DNA from: a virus
DNA: 39,686 nucleotides
Direction: 5' to 3' (one strand)
IMG/VR virus record: IMGVR_UViG_3300034198_003398
Span: 1-39,686 of that record
The first letter of the stretch is position 1; each line of letters begins with the position of its first letter. The notes beneath the pieces were generated by a model. The model did no database searches. It saw nothing but the letters and a program-made list of their open reading frames with translations, and was not told where the DNA came from. Positions 22,617 through 31,505 of the stretch are shown piece after piece. A program made the translations under genes and the position numbers.

Positions 22617-24263
22617 TTAAATGTTCTGCAGACCCCGAGAAACTGCGAGACCGCTAGCAAGTTGAGACAATGGAGAAGCTGAATAGGTTCCACCTGTTTC
22701 ACTTGAAGACCTACTGGTGATTTGCGGGGTGATTGGAGCCATACCGCGAATCTGCGTGTTAAGCCAGTCAAGCTGCTGCATCGGGTAAAGACGCTCGGCC
22801 TCATTCTGCTGTTGTGCGGCAGTGAGTTCACGCTGCATTTGTGACTGCTGGGCAGCACCGGCTGCTTCAAGCGCCGCGACGTCTGTAGCCCGCATCGCTT
22901 GACCCTGCTGAGCCATATTGGACATCTGAGTGAGCGCACCCATCTGGCGTTGATAATCGGCTGCTTGTGCTTGTTGAGCTGCTTGAGCGGCATTCAAGCC
23001 AAACTGCTGCTGAACCTGACCCGCCTGAGTCTGAGCTTGACCAATATTGGTGAGCTGACCCATCTGCTGAGCAGTGAGCTGACCCTGCGTCTGACCGAGA
23101 TTGGCAAGGTTTTGCATCTGTTGAGCCGAAAGCTGACCTTGAGTCTGCCCTAGGTTCGCAAAGATCTGAGCTTGTTGACCCGTTAGCTGACCTTGAGTCT
23201 GACCCAGATTAGCGAGCATCTGCGCCTGTTGAGCAGTGAGCTGACCTTGCGTTTGGCCGATGTTGGCAAACTGAGACCCACCCTGAAGAATACGGGAAAG
23301 GTCGGCTTGGCTAAGGTTACCAACAGTGCTGGCCAGCTGACCTTGACGAGATAGATCAGTCTGAGCTGCACCCATGGCTTGACTGTAACCTTGCTGAGCC
23401 GCCTGAGACTGAGCATCAATGATAGCTTGTTGCGTGTCACGAATAGCTCGCGAACCCATTTCACCCATACGGCTAGAACCGAACTGACCAGCTTTAATAA
23501 AAGCGTCAGAAACGCCGGGCATGATGTTTTCAGTCAGGTTACGAGCACCTTGACGCGCAATCAAATCAAGCACACCCTGCTGGTAAGGGTTCATATATTC
23601 GCCAACCTTGGAGGCCGCGCTAGCAGAAGAAGCCTCAAGATAGGGATTAGCAACTGATAAAGATCTCTCACCGATAGCTTGAGCCGTAGTTTCCGCTGCG
23701 CGATTGAACATTGGTTGGGCAGCGCCGGTAATGTTTTGAGAAGCAGCACCCGCCAGATACGGTTGCGCAGCTCCTATGACGTTTTGGTTTCCGGCCTGAG
23801 ATAAGTATGGTTGAGCCGCCGCTACAGAGTCAACTCCCGCAGCGCGGGTGAGGGCTGGTTGGGCTGACGCCAAAATATCCAAAGAACCCGCAGTACCGAA
23901 AGCATTCCGACCAGCAGCAAGGTCACTTTGAACAAGATCTGGACGGCTCATATAAGCGCCTTGATCAGCTCGCAAACCTTGTGCGGTACCCGCCGTTGAC
24001 ATCCCCAGCATACCGGCTTGTGCCGCATCTGACATACCGCGCCAAGCACCTTGGTTAGATACGACGTCCTGATAAGCCCGTTGCTGCAGAGGTGAAAGCT
24101 CTGCAACTGTCGGCAGCTGATATGGCTGATATGGCATACCAGCTACGTTCTGCGCTAACTGGATTTGATTATAAATTGCGTCCTGCATCCAGCGCGGAGT
24201 CTCATTAGCTTGGGTAGTGTAAGACGTCGCGGTTTGCGGAGAACCTTGGAACAAACTAGCCAT
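22617..24263 (-). CDS. Gln/Ala-rich repeat virion protein (548 aa)
   Basis: The protein begins MASLFQGSPQTATSYTTQ and is almost wholly helical and rich in Ala, Gln and Gly. It has AQPYLSxAG-type repeats (residues about 135-190) and four near-identical 18-residue units of the form LANLGQTQGQLTAQQAQM (residues about 332-403). No catalytic motif is seen. Position and composition suggest a long helical ejection or internal core protein. The start follows agggagcccgata. Unit number may vary between relatives. Confidence 0.6.
   Translation of the reverse strand: MASLFQGSPQTATSYTTQANETPRWMQDAIYNQIQLAQNVAGMPYQPYQLPTVAELSPLQQRAYQDVVSNQGAWRGMSDAAQAGMLGMSTAGTAQGLRADQGAYMSRPDLVQSDLAAGRNAFGTAGSLDILASAQPALTRAAGVDSVAAAQPYLSQAGNQNVIGAAQPYLAGAASQNITGAAQPMFNRAAETTAQAIGERSLSVANPYLEASSASAASKVGEYMNPYQQGVLDLIARQGARNLTENIMPGVSDAFIKAGQFGSSRMGEMGSRAIRDTQQAIIDAQSQAAQQGYSQAMGAAQTDLSRQGQLASTVGNLSQADLSRILQGGSQFANIGQTQGQLTAQQAQMLANLGQTQGQLTGQQAQIFANLGQTQGQLSAQQMQNLANLGQTQGQLTAQQMGQLTNIGQAQTQAGQVQQQFGLNAAQAAQQAQAADYQRQMGALTQMSNMAQQGQAMRATDVAALEAAGAAQQSQMQRELTAAQQQNEAERLYPMQQLDWLNTQIRGMAPITPQITSRSSSETGGTYSASPLSQLASGLAVSRGLQNI
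23055..23270 (-). repeat. Four tandem 54-bp coding repeats
   Basis: Four in-frame 54-base units encode 18-residue blocks with the constant core NLGQTQGQL (NIGQTQGQL in the first), followed by a decayed fifth unit (TNIGQAQTQAG). The units differ at several third codon positions, so the repeat is not freshly made and seems kept by selection. Confidence 0.8.
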
Positions 24264-26095
24264 TATCGGGCTCCCTTAATATATACGAGAGGAGATTTAG
24301 CGTTAGGGCTGAACTTGCCTTTGGCCAACGTTTTACCTTTATGTTGGCGGATTTCCTTACGCATTTTCTCAAGACGGCGAGCGCCTTCTTTACTTGAACC
24401 ATCACCTAACAACGCCACTGTTTCAGCGTCAATAACGTATTCACCGTCAGACAATTTAGCATCAATCACGTCATCACGACCAGAACCGGCTCCGCGAGCA
24501 AAGCGTGATACTGCGCCGAGCGCACCACCTTTATACATTCCTGTAGTTTGAGTTCCAGGAAGAGGAGGGACTGGGTTCTGCACGTTGTAAGCGCCGCTTG
24601 ACAATGCGTTCCAATTGTTAGCCATATATTGGCTCAATCCCATACCGCTCATAGCTGCGTCACGCTGGAGCTTAGCCCAGTCAAAAGAAACGCTAGGGCG
24701 GTTGAAATACTCTTGTTGTTGAGGACTCAATTGAACGACAGCATCTTGAATTTCTTTAGGGGCTGATGAAAGCAATGAGCCAGCCGCGCTAGCCAAGCCT
24801 ACGTATTTCGCTACGTTACCGAGAGCTCCACCCTTCGGGGCTGCTGTCGGAGCACCAGCGCTAACAGCCATATCAGGGGCGTTAGTTGTAAGTGCGCTAA
24901 ACTCACTAGGCGACATAGGTGCGCCGCCAGTAAGATTGGTGCTCGATCCGATAGCACCGTTAGAGGAAACTAGGTTCGGGTCATTTACAAAATCAAGCGA
25001 CGTCTGTGATACGTCGGTAGGTGTAAGGGGTTGCCCGGTTTTAAGGGAGTCAACAACTTGCGCGGATGGTGATGGTAACGGCTTGTATGTTACACCGCGC
25101 ATCAGACCAGCCGTTGCGCCAGCCATAGCTGCTTCTTTAGGATTATAACCCGCTGTGAGCGCCTGACCGAAAGTTCTTCCGGCAGACTGAACACCCTGTT
25201 GGAATGCGTTAGGCGCGTTGACACCACCGGCTAGATTACCGATCACCCCGCCGAGGGCACCTTGACCAGCGCCCTTGAGGAAGCCTTGACCCGTAGCCGC
25301 GCCAGAAGCTCCACCTATAAGAGCGCCACCCAGAACGTTCTGAGCACCGGCTCCCAGACCCAGACCTAAACTCTTGTTAGCGAACCCACCAGCAACCTTA
25401 CCTAAACCACCGCCCAAGCCGCCCATTAGAGCGCCTTTAAGCACGTTACCGCCGGTTAGACCGGAAGTAGCACCACCTAGAATAGCTCCCCCAGCAATAG
25501 CCGCAGCTGTTCCACCGAAACCAATAGCGGTGCCGATAGCCGTACCTAGACCCGGAGCAACTACGCTCAGGATGATCGGCGCGGCAATCTTGAGAACTTT
25601 ACCGATAGCCTTGAAGATTTTCTTAAGAAAGAATTCAGGCATCCCGGTCTGCGGGTTGATAGTCGGCTTACCCCAATTTTGGCTGAGTTCGTTCAGCTCA
25701 CTGCGGTTCATGTGGACGAGTTGGTTGTCGCCGTAACGACCGGCTGAACGAGCGGCGTTAGCCGCCATAGCCAAACCACCTCTAGCCATCGCCATTTGCG
25801 GCTGAGCACGCATTTCATCCTGCAAGCCGTAAAGAACGACGAGGAACGAAATGACAATGATAGGGTCAAACTGTTCAGGAAGGTCTTCCCCGTCAACCAC
25901 ACCGTCAGAAATAGCAGCTTCGCGAATCTGCGGGTAAGCCTCCGGCTGATTGAGCATCAGCTCAAACATCTGGATAGCTTCATCCAAATCTTCAGCTGTA
26001 ATGTCAATATCGCCGATCTGTGACCGGATCATTTCGATAACTTGAGCGAACTGCGGGTCGCTTCGCGCCATCTGAATGAGATCTTCTCTATTCAT
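24263..26095 (-). CDS. Glycine-zipper membrane-active virion protein (610 aa)
   Basis: The start chosen is the ATG at 26095 (MNREDLIQMARSDPQ) behind aagaggttaaa; a TTG 30 codons upstream is unlikely. The N-terminal 100 residues are acidic and helical. Residues about 165-330 hold long Gly/Ala stretches with GxxxG spacing (IGTAIGFGGTAAAIAGG, GLGGGLGKVAGGFANK), typical of proteins that form pores or cross membranes. The C-terminus (KLSDGEYVIDAETVALLGDG, then GARRLEKMRKEIRQHKG) is a conserved end that I recall from large structural proteins in unrelated environmental phages. An ejection-channel role is inferred. Confidence 0.65.
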   Translation of the reverse strand: MNREDLIQMARSDPQFAQVIEMIRSQIGDIDITAEDLDEAIQMFELMLNQPEAYPQIREAAISDGVVDGEDLPEQFDPIIVISFLVVLYGLQDEMRAQPQMAMARGGLAMAANAARSAGRYGDNQLVHMNRSELNELSQNWGKPTINPQTGMPEFFLKKIFKAIGKVLKIAAPIILSVVAPGLGTAIGTAIGFGGTAAAIAGGAILGGATSGLTGGNVLKGALMGGLGGGLGKVAGGFANKSLGLGLGAGAQNVLGGALIGGASGAATGQGFLKGAGQGALGGVIGNLAGGVNAPNAFQQGVQSAGRTFGQALTAGYNPKEAAMAGATAGLMRGVTYKPLPSPSAQVVDSLKTGQPLTPTDVSQTSLDFVNDPNLVSSNGAIGSSTNLTGGAPMSPSEFSALTTNAPDMAVSAGAPTAAPKGGALGNVAKYVGLASAAGSLLSSAPKEIQDAVVQLSPQQQEYFNRPSVSFDWAKLQRDAAMSGMGLSQYMANNWNALSSGAYNVQNPVPPLPGTQTTGMYKGGALGAVSRFARGAGSGRDDVIDAKLSDGEYVIDAETVALLGDGSSKEGARRLEKMRKEIRQHKGKTLAKGKFSPNAKSPLVYIKGAR

Positions 26096-26177
26096 TTTAA
26101 CCTCTTTATTGAGCCGTGGTTCGCTCGTCACCTGTGCATTTATAATTGGTTTTTTCAAGAAACCAAAGCGATAATTC

Positions 26178-26408
26178 TTATTCAACAGTTTGGCAGAAAC
26201 GTTCAGCCCATTCGCGCCAGTCTGTAAAATTATAAGGGTTGGGAATATTCTCTTTTAAGGTCATGTTATTTAAGAATTGCATGGCCCAATTTTGCCAGTT
26301 AGTTTCAATGTCTAACCGACCGAAAGCACCATACGGGTCTAGGTCCAGAGTAATCTGGTCTGCCCAATCTCGCAGAGACATTCCTGTCGGGATGGTAACT
26401 CTCAACAT
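26178..26408 (-). CDS. Conserved small phage structural-region protein (76 aa)
   Basis: The ATG overlaps the preceding stop (TGATG). The 76-residue product is rich in Trp, Asn and Asp (DIETNWQNWAMQFLNNM, NPYNFTDWREWAERF). Short proteins ending in a NPYxFxDWxxWAxxF motif are common downstream of tail genes in podovirus-like genomes; I know of no proven function. A gap of 82 bases separates it from the next gene. Confidence 0.65.
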   Translation of the reverse strand: MLRVTIPTGMSLRDWADQITLDLDPYGAFGRLDIETNWQNWAMQFLNNMTLKENIPNPYNFTDWREWAERFCQTVE

Positions 26409-28240
26409 CAGCCGAGCACCGTATCATCGCCATTGCTGATGTGACCGATGACTTGACCCATCTGGTAGTCACCGTAAACAGCATTGCTTTCAAACCGGAC
26501 ACGGAGTTCACGCCGTTGCTCTTTAAGCATGACGATCTGCTCGTAAGGTTGGGTTGCTTGATCTGGGAACGTAAATATAGTGCCGTAGACTTCTTGTGAA
26601 CGAGCGTTAGCCCGACCCACAATCTGAACCGTCATGTCGCCGCTCTGCACAAAGTCAGGCTCAATACGGCTGATACGCACGTATTGGTTGTTACCTTGAG
26701 CAGCGTTGGAAAGATCACCCATTTCAAAGAAGGAAAGTATCGGGTTTATAACCGGGCCGTTAATTTCGTCAACACCCTGCTCGTGTATCCAGATACGGTA
26801 GTCTCCACCTGTGCCCTCTACGCCGGTGAGGATTGGCGCAGCAAACGAGTTGTTGAACGAACCGGCAGAGCGACCATTGTTCGGCAGTTCGGTATCATAC
26901 CATGTGTTTTCGCGGACATTATAAACTACAGCATGGGTGCACTCTTCAGCGTCACCCCGTGGGTAACACCACCAGACTTCACCGTAGCGTGTAACCTTGT
27001 AAGCGAACACCTTGGCACTTTGGCTTTTGTTTATACCGTCAAAGAAGTAGTTCAGGTTCATCTGGTTGGGTACTTCTCGCACCACACCATTGAACATCAT
27101 GAACCGATCAGTACCAGCCCAAAAATAAACACCGTCAAAGTCAACGACGCAATTCTCAGAAATGATTGATGTGTCAGTTGCAATTACGTCAAACTGAAAC
27201 AACGTAGCACCGCCGACAAACGTCGCACGTATAACTGCGTCATATGCCCAAAATATACCGGCAGGGGCACTACCCGAACCTGCACGGAGCGGCAGACCCT
27301 TGATTATCTTTTGACCCCAAACTCGGGCGACGCCTGAGCCGTTGTCAAAGTCAGTCATGTTTGTGGGTTCACCCGGTTTTGACCAACCTACAATACCGTC
27401 TGTACCGTAGTAAAATAAATACGGATGGAGTGACACGATACCACCAGTGGCATTGGCACCAACAGGTAGTTTGATTGACTCTAGACGGTCAGTACCGCGC
27501 ACGTCACCGTAATATATTTGACCACCAGCGTCGTTACAAGTGCAATTCATATTAGGAGAAACATGAGCGATTATGTAATTCTGACTGGTAGAGGAATCAT
27601 ACTGGTAATCAAACATCCACAAGTTTGCGGGATTGCTGATTACGGTGGTGGTTCCACCGGTCATGTTGGTTTTGGTCGTGGTAATGGTTGTAGCGGTGAC
27701 GACGACGTTACCGTTGAATTGAGAGCCGTTGACCGCTGCCGTTATATTGATAACAGCGCCGACAGCGACAGCCGTATAACCGAGCCCAGCAGCCGTGATG
27801 TTTGCCGCAACAGCCGTAGCTGTGGTTGACAAGTTGGTAGTGAACGAAACCGGAGCTGACATGATGGAAACGTCATCGACCGTTATATCATTTACAGAAC
27901 CCGCAGCACCGCCAGTCAGCGTAACTGAACCCGTAGCCGCAGCTGCAACCGGAGTGCGGTTGGTTACGATTGAACTATTAAAGGTAGCGTCAATAGTGAA
28001 CCGCTCAACTAAGTTCTGACCACCGGAGTGGCAATACACAAAATTCATTTGGGTAAAGTTAGAAAACCCCCGACTGATTTCAGTCAGGTATTTCTGTGAT
28101 GAGCGATAACCACCCATCTTACGCGGCAAGCCGCGCTGCCAACGAACCCATTGCCCGTCAACATAAGCGTTACCTTCAAACTTGGTTCCGTCCCGTTTTA
28201 TACCGGGGTCAGATTTCAAGATGATGGTTGTTTCAGCCAT
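26408..28240 (-). CDS. Tail hub/stabilisation-type protein, P22 gp10-like (610 aa)
   Basis: The N-terminus (LKSDPGIKRDGTKFEGNAYV, GQWVRWQRGLPRKMGGY) and repeated blade-like segments (FDYQYDSST, LFYYGTDGIVGWSKPG, GVYFWAGTDRFMMFNGVVRE) are characteristic of gp10-like tail/packaged-DNA-stabilisation proteins with a beta-propeller-like body. Residues about 97-200 are a Thr/Ala/Val-rich domain (SVTLTGGAAGSVNDITVDD, GYTAVAVGAVINITAA) that interrupts the family and looks like an inserted beta-sandwich. It probably sits at the tail tip or hub. It begins at TAATG after the fibre gene. Confidence 0.6.
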   Translation of the reverse strand: MAETTIILKSDPGIKRDGTKFEGNAYVDGQWVRWQRGLPRKMGGYRSSQKYLTEISRGFSNFTQMNFVYCHSGGQNLVERFTIDATFNSSIVTNRTPVAAAATGSVTLTGGAAGSVNDITVDDVSIMSAPVSFTTNLSTTATAVAANITAAGLGYTAVAVGAVINITAAVNGSQFNGNVVVTATTITTTKTNMTGGTTTVISNPANLWMFDYQYDSSTSQNYIIAHVSPNMNCTCNDAGGQIYYGDVRGTDRLESIKLPVGANATGGIVSLHPYLFYYGTDGIVGWSKPGEPTNMTDFDNGSGVARVWGQKIIKGLPLRAGSGSAPAGIFWAYDAVIRATFVGGATLFQFDVIATDTSIISENCVVDFDGVYFWAGTDRFMMFNGVVREVPNQMNLNYFFDGINKSQSAKVFAYKVTRYGEVWWCYPRGDAEECTHAVVYNVRENTWYDTELPNNGRSAGSFNNSFAAPILTGVEGTGGDYRIWIHEQGVDEINGPVINPILSFFEMGDLSNAAQGNNQYVRISRIEPDFVQSGDMTVQIVGRANARSQEVYGTIFTFPDQATQPYEQIVMLKEQRRELRVRFESNAVYGDYQMGQVIGHISNGDDTVLG

Positions 28241-29439
28241 TAGAAGGTTCCACCATTAACATTACCAGCTTGGGCAACACCTAGTGCGCCCCAAGCAGCA
28301 GCCTGATCTACAGCAGTGAAAAGTGAAATACCTACAGAGGTTCCACCGAGGTTAATCAGTGCGGAACCGGCAGTGGTTGCCCCAGTACCGCCTTGGTTAA
28401 CAGCGATAGGGTAAGACACACCGGCGGTATCAGCATCCAGAACATTAGTACCGTCTGAATACAAAATAGCTCGCTCGCCGCTTGAAATGGTAACCCCGGT
28501 CCCCGCAGGAGTTCGGACTGTGAACGTATATGAACCAGTTGTTTGGTTATCAACCCAATACTGCTGAACCGTAGCAGGAACGATAATGACTCGGTTTCCG
28601 GTCAAAACACCCGTAAAACGATAAGCGATACGGTTTAACTCTGTACCGGTCAACGTGTAATTTCCGGTTCCGGGTACGTTGATAACCGTGTAGTCAAACG
28701 CAAAGGTCGCAGATTGTCCGAAGCCGATAGTGTAAAAACCAATACCGTCGCTCGCAATAATTGCAGATTCGCCCGGTTGGAAGCTGAGGAACGAGTTACC
28801 GTCAATCAAACTGACGCCCGGAGCGTCAGCAGAAATTGCTCCGCTACCCGAGTTACGTAGATAGATAAACCAATTATTACCCACCGTCGTCGGGTCAGGT
28901 AATGTTATAGTTCCACCCGCGCCGGTCCAATTGAACATCTTGGCGCGGTCAGAAGCACCGCTGGTGTAGTTACTGTTGAACGAGGTGATGGGAACAGACT
29001 GGCTGAGGAGCGTACTGACCGCAACGATACCCGTGCCAGCTAAAGACGCAGCGTTGGCCTGAGAAACAGCTGCTCCATACTGTAGGGCACGCCATGTACC
29101 ACCTACAGTGGTGTTGTTGCTGAGGTAAACCTGCCACAACGTCCCGGGAGCAATACTCACAACCTGAACACCACTAGCGTTATTCACAATGAATGTTTGT
29201 GCGCCGAGGTTGTTGAATAGGATAGTCTCACCCGTACCGGCTTTATTCGCATCAGGCAGCGTTATAATACGCCCCGCAGTACTCGGACTGGCGTCTATAA
29301 TTTTGGTAGCCAGATTATCATCGGCAGAGGTTTCCTCTGGCCAGCTGAGAGTTATGTCTGTAGCAAGCGTGGTTGCGCTATAGCTGATTTCAGACGGGTA
29401 AATGTTAGCCCCGCCAAAGACGCTAGTATACGTCGTCAT
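28240..29439 (-). CDS. Tail fibre-like protein (399 aa)
   Basis: The product is rich in Thr, Gly, Ser and Asn and beta-structured throughout, with typical fibre segments (ILFNNLGAQTFIVNN, AVNQGGTGATTAGSALINL) and an end VNGGTF. The QGGTGAT motif is common in phage receptor-binding fibres. Bases encoding its last residues (GGTGGAACC) also serve as the Shine-Dalgarno sequence of the next gene, whose ATG overlaps the stop. It may be a short fibre or tip protein; the receptor is unknown. Confidence 0.65.
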   Translation of the reverse strand: MTTYTSVFGGANIYPSEISYSATTLATDITLSWPEETSADDNLATKIIDASPSTAGRIITLPDANKAGTGETILFNNLGAQTFIVNNASGVQVVSIAPGTLWQVYLSNNTTVGGTWRALQYGAAVSQANAASLAGTGIVAVSTLLSQSVPITSFNSNYTSGASDRAKMFNWTGAGGTITLPDPTTVGNNWFIYLRNSGSGAISADAPGVSLIDGNSFLSFQPGESAIIASDGIGFYTIGFGQSATFAFDYTVINVPGTGNYTLTGTELNRIAYRFTGVLTGNRVIIVPATVQQYWVDNQTTGSYTFTVRTPAGTGVTISSGERAILYSDGTNVLDADTAGVSYPIAVNQGGTGATTAGSALINLGGTSVGISLFTAVDQAAAWGALGVAQAGNVNGGTF

Positions 29440-30074
29440 TATGCCTCACTCCTGTTGGCCGAGCGGTCAAGGATACGCTTCAAGTCTTCTCCGTTCAACG
29501 CTTGCGCTGCCCGGTCGTAAAGACCCTGCCAAGTCTGAATACGTTCGTCGTTCTTTAAGAACGGGGTAGCTTCCAGCAGCGTGGCGTAAAGGAGCGTATC
29601 CGGCGCATACTCAGTAAGCCAGTTGGTTTGAAATTCAGGACCCAAGAACCGTGGTTGTTCGTAATATAAGATTTCAAGCGTTTGGGCGGTTGCCGGAGTA
29701 GGCACCAGAAGCCAATGCTGATAATCATAATCTGCGTAGTAACCCGGTGTAGCGGTTTCAGCTTCATCAGGCCAATAGTTACGGCAGTACTCATAAGAAC
29801 GAGCAAAGATCGGTTTGTTGTCAACAGACATGCTGACGGTGTCGCGCCAGCGGTCTGGCTTCATATATACCGGCACACCTGCTTGTAGCGGAGTTGTTAC
29901 TGCGCGGATGAAACCTTCAATCTTCAGTTCACGAGCAATACGTCGCTCACCTAGGGTTACTAGGCGCGGTAACTGGTCGTAAACGATCTGGTCGCTCTGT
30001 TCTGTAAAACCACGTTCAAGATAGCGTCGGACGTCTTCCAACAAACTATCATAGGTCATGATGTAGCCGCTCAT
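29439..30074 (-). CDS. Head-tail adaptor-type protein (211 aa)
   Basis: The start is the ATG at 30074 behind gggagtattt; an upstream in-frame start eight codons earlier is less likely. The helical N-terminus (MTYDSLLEDVRRYLERGF, LVTLGERRIARELKIEG), the middle strand region (VPVYMKPDRWRDTVSMSV) and the YYEQPRFLGP segment match a phage adaptor/connector family that I recall near tail genes. It probably joins the neck to the tail hub. It is the first gene after a promoter sharing a dyad with the one upstream of the other neck protein at 37,679-38,659. Confidence 0.6.
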   Translation of the reverse strand: MSGYIMTYDSLLEDVRRYLERGFTEQSDQIVYDQLPRLVTLGERRIARELKIEGFIRAVTTPLQAGVPVYMKPDRWRDTVSMSVDNKPIFARSYEYCRNYWPDEAETATPGYYADYDYQHWLLVPTPATAQTLEILYYEQPRFLGPEFQTNWLTEYAPDTLLYATLLEATPFLKNDERIQTWQGLYDRAAQALNGEDLKRILDRSANRSEA

Positions 30075-30098
30075 AAATACTCCCAAGGTATTTAGCAA

Positions 30099-30152
30099 GC
30101 TGCTACAGCATGCACCTGACCCGTTATAGCCTTGAATGGTGTGTCAAGGCAA
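30099..30152 (-). promoter_or_regulatory. Late promoter with downstream dyad (copy 1)
   Basis: On the minus strand TTGCCT (30147-30152) is followed after 18 bases by TATAAC (30123-30128). About ten bases further is GCATGCTGTAGCAGC (30099-30113), an imperfect dyad that recurs at the matching place near 38,685-38,702. It should drive the adaptor and the genes after it. Confidence 0.55.
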
Positions 30153-30153
30153 C

Positions 30154-30173
30154 TGAATAAAAATCGTTATTCA
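30154..30173 (-). terminator. A/T-rich hairpin, possible weak terminator
   Basis: TGAATAA pairs with TTATTCA around a six-base loop, between the 60-residue gene and the following promoter. No T run follows the stem; it may end the lysis transcript weakly or act as an attenuator. Confidence 0.3.
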
Positions 30174-30194
30174 ACGAAACATTTTTCTATGGTG

Positions 30195-30377
30195 TCAACC
30201 ACCAAAATACTGCGCACCGGCAGCGGCGATAGCAGCGATTACACCAAGAATCCCGGCTATCTTAGCATTCCTACCCAACTTAAGTTTTGGTGCTTCATCC
30301 ATAGGTAATATTTTACCTACGGCTTTCTTGAGGATTGCCTTCTCGGCTTCCTTCTTCAATGTGCTTTTCAAGTCCAT
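30195..30377 (-). CDS. Small membrane protein at the end of the lysis cassette (60 aa)
   Basis: The start is the ATG at 30377, behind aggagattgaat. The 60-residue product has a basic N-terminal half (LKSTLKKEAEKAILKKAVGK) and one C-terminal hydrophobic segment (IAGILGVIAAIAAAGAQYF). It lies right after the Rz1-like gene, so a lysis-related or envelope role is likely. Candidates are a small holin or pinholin partner; not proven. Confidence 0.6.
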   Translation of the reverse strand: MDLKSTLKKEAEKAILKKAVGKILPMDEAPKLKLGRNAKIAGILGVIAAIAAAGAQYFGG

Positions 30378-30395
30378 ATTCAATCTCCTCGACCT

Positions 30396-30740
30396 TCACT
30401 TTATGGTTAATGCGTCAACCCATGCTTGAACTGTCAAGCGATGTTTTGTACTACAATCCGTATACTTTGCAATAATGTCGGCTTCCCAAAGCGCCCGTTC
30501 AGGGTCGATCATTACCTGTGGTGGATTACTCAGAGTCGGACACTTTGACGCTAGGTTCGCCGGAGGCAGCGGCATTGGCGTCACGGACACTGCTTTCGAG
30601 CACCCCGCGCAAATCATCAGGAGCAGCGCAATCAACAGGAGCGGCAGGAACCGTCTTGTATATCTCACGAATTGTGTTGGTGCGTTCGGTTGCCACCACA
30701 TTGGCTTGATCTCGTTCAGATTCATAGGTTTGCGAAACAT
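30396..30740 (-). CDS. Rz1-like outer-membrane spanin lipoprotein
   Basis: The frame lies largely within the Rz-like gene in another reading frame and extends past it, the usual Rz/Rz1 layout. It has a basic start, a hydrophobic stretch (FLPLLLIALLLMICAGC) with lipobox-like ICAGC, and a proline-containing mature part (SVTPMPLPPANLASKC). After lipid attachment at that Cys it would sit in the outer membrane and bind the inner-membrane spanin to fuse membranes at lysis. Starts at 30725 or 30701 are also possible; the latter would give a more typical signal peptide. Confidence 0.65.
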   Translation of the reverse strand: MFRKPMNLNEIKPMWWQPNAPTQFVRYTRRFLPLLLIALLLMICAGCSKAVSVTPMPLPPANLASKCPTLSNPPQVMIDPERALWEADIIAKYTDCSTKHRLTVQAWVDALTIK

Positions 30741-30903
30741 TGTCTACTACCTCTTGTTTTTTGACCCGTAGCTTTTCAGCCTTCTCCAGCGCCTTTGCGT
30801 ATGCAGCGTCGCATTGCCAATCACGGACTTTGTAACCGGAAGCCGCACCTATAATGAGAGCGCCCACCAATCCATATATCATTACAGGGTTGATTAAAGC
30901 CAT
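30526..30903 (-). CDS. Rz-like inner-membrane spanin
   Basis: The 125-residue product has an N-terminal membrane anchor (MIYGLVGALIIGAASGY) followed by a charged helical region (AKALEKAEKLRVKKQEVVDNV) and a tail with Cys and Ala. It follows the endolysin, overlapping its end by ten bases, and contains the start of the Rz1-like gene. This is the standard i-spanin arrangement of phages of Gram-negative hosts. Confidence 0.7.
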   Translation of the reverse strand: MALINPVMIYGLVGALIIGAASGYKVRDWQCDAAYAKALEKAEKLRVKKQEVVDNVSQTYESERDQANVVATERTNTIREIYKTVPAAPVDCAAPDDLRGVLESSVRDANAAASGEPSVKVSDSE

Positions 30904-31505
30904 GATGCATACTTCTTCGTCTTCAATTTACGGTCATCAAGGCCATGTGTACCCCCGTTGATCCGCTTAGTTAACGCCAGAATAGCGGCGTCATTAATAC
31001 CTTGGTCGCAAATTGACCATAGCTTATTTCGGTCGAAAAACCAAAGCGCACTTTCAATTGCTAGTTCTCCAGCAACGAGGTCAGGGTTGTCCATGATATC
31101 AGGGCGGTCTATATACCGCGAAAGCGCCTCGTAGTTGTCATGCCCGGTGAGTTGGAGGAAGCCACGTCCACGGAATTTCCATCCGTCACCGCTGCTTTCA
31201 GGACCATTACCCATACGGTTACCATAGACGCGGTTGGCAATCTTCTGCGGTTGACGCTCGTAAGCCTTGGCCAGCGCATCGGTCGGAAAGTACTTCCCGA
31301 AGATACCACGCAAGCCCTTTGCGCCGTAGTTCAAGTTCTCGCTAGTGGCTTTCCAGTTACCGCTTTCATGAGCACACTGCGCAAAGAAATGTGCAGCACG
31401 GTTCTTGTTCAGCTTGTAGTGCGCTGCTGCAGCCTTGAGAGTGCCGGGGCCAAACGCCCCGTCAGCCGTTACGCCGATCTTCTCTTGTAGTTTTACGAGG
31501 CTCAC
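30894..31505 (-). CDS. GH19 (chitinase-like) endolysin
   Basis: The 203-residue lysozyme-type enzyme opens with a short peptidoglycan-binding repeat (LQEKIGVTADGAFGPGTLKA). It continues with the GH19 domain: HFFAQCAHESGNW with catalytic E47, SENLNYGAKGLRGIFGKYF, then GRGFLQLTGHDNY. It hydrolyses the glycan strand of peptidoglycan. No secretion signal is visible, so it needs a holin to cross the inner membrane. It overlaps the preceding 55-residue membrane gene (ATGA) and is followed by the spanins. Confidence 0.85.
   Translation of the reverse strand: MSLVKLQEKIGVTADGAFGPGTLKAAAAHYKLNKNRAAHFFAQCAHESGNWKATSENLNYGAKGLRGIFGKYFPTDALAKAYERQPQKIANRVYGNRMGNGPESSGDGWKFRGRGFLQLTGHDNYEALSRYIDRPDIMDNPDLVAGELAIESALWFFDRNKLWSICDQGINDAAILALTKRINGGTHGLDDRKLKTKKYASWL

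Noticed and set aside
22385-22993. Second minus-strand frame of 202 codons across the junction of two virion genes.
   Set aside because: It is basic and of odd composition, overlaps two well-supported genes, and lacks a start signal.
22617-24263. Tape-measure protein of a siphovirus.
   Set aside because: No tail-tube, tail-chaperone or distal-tail genes are nearby, and the neck and hub proteins are podovirus-like.
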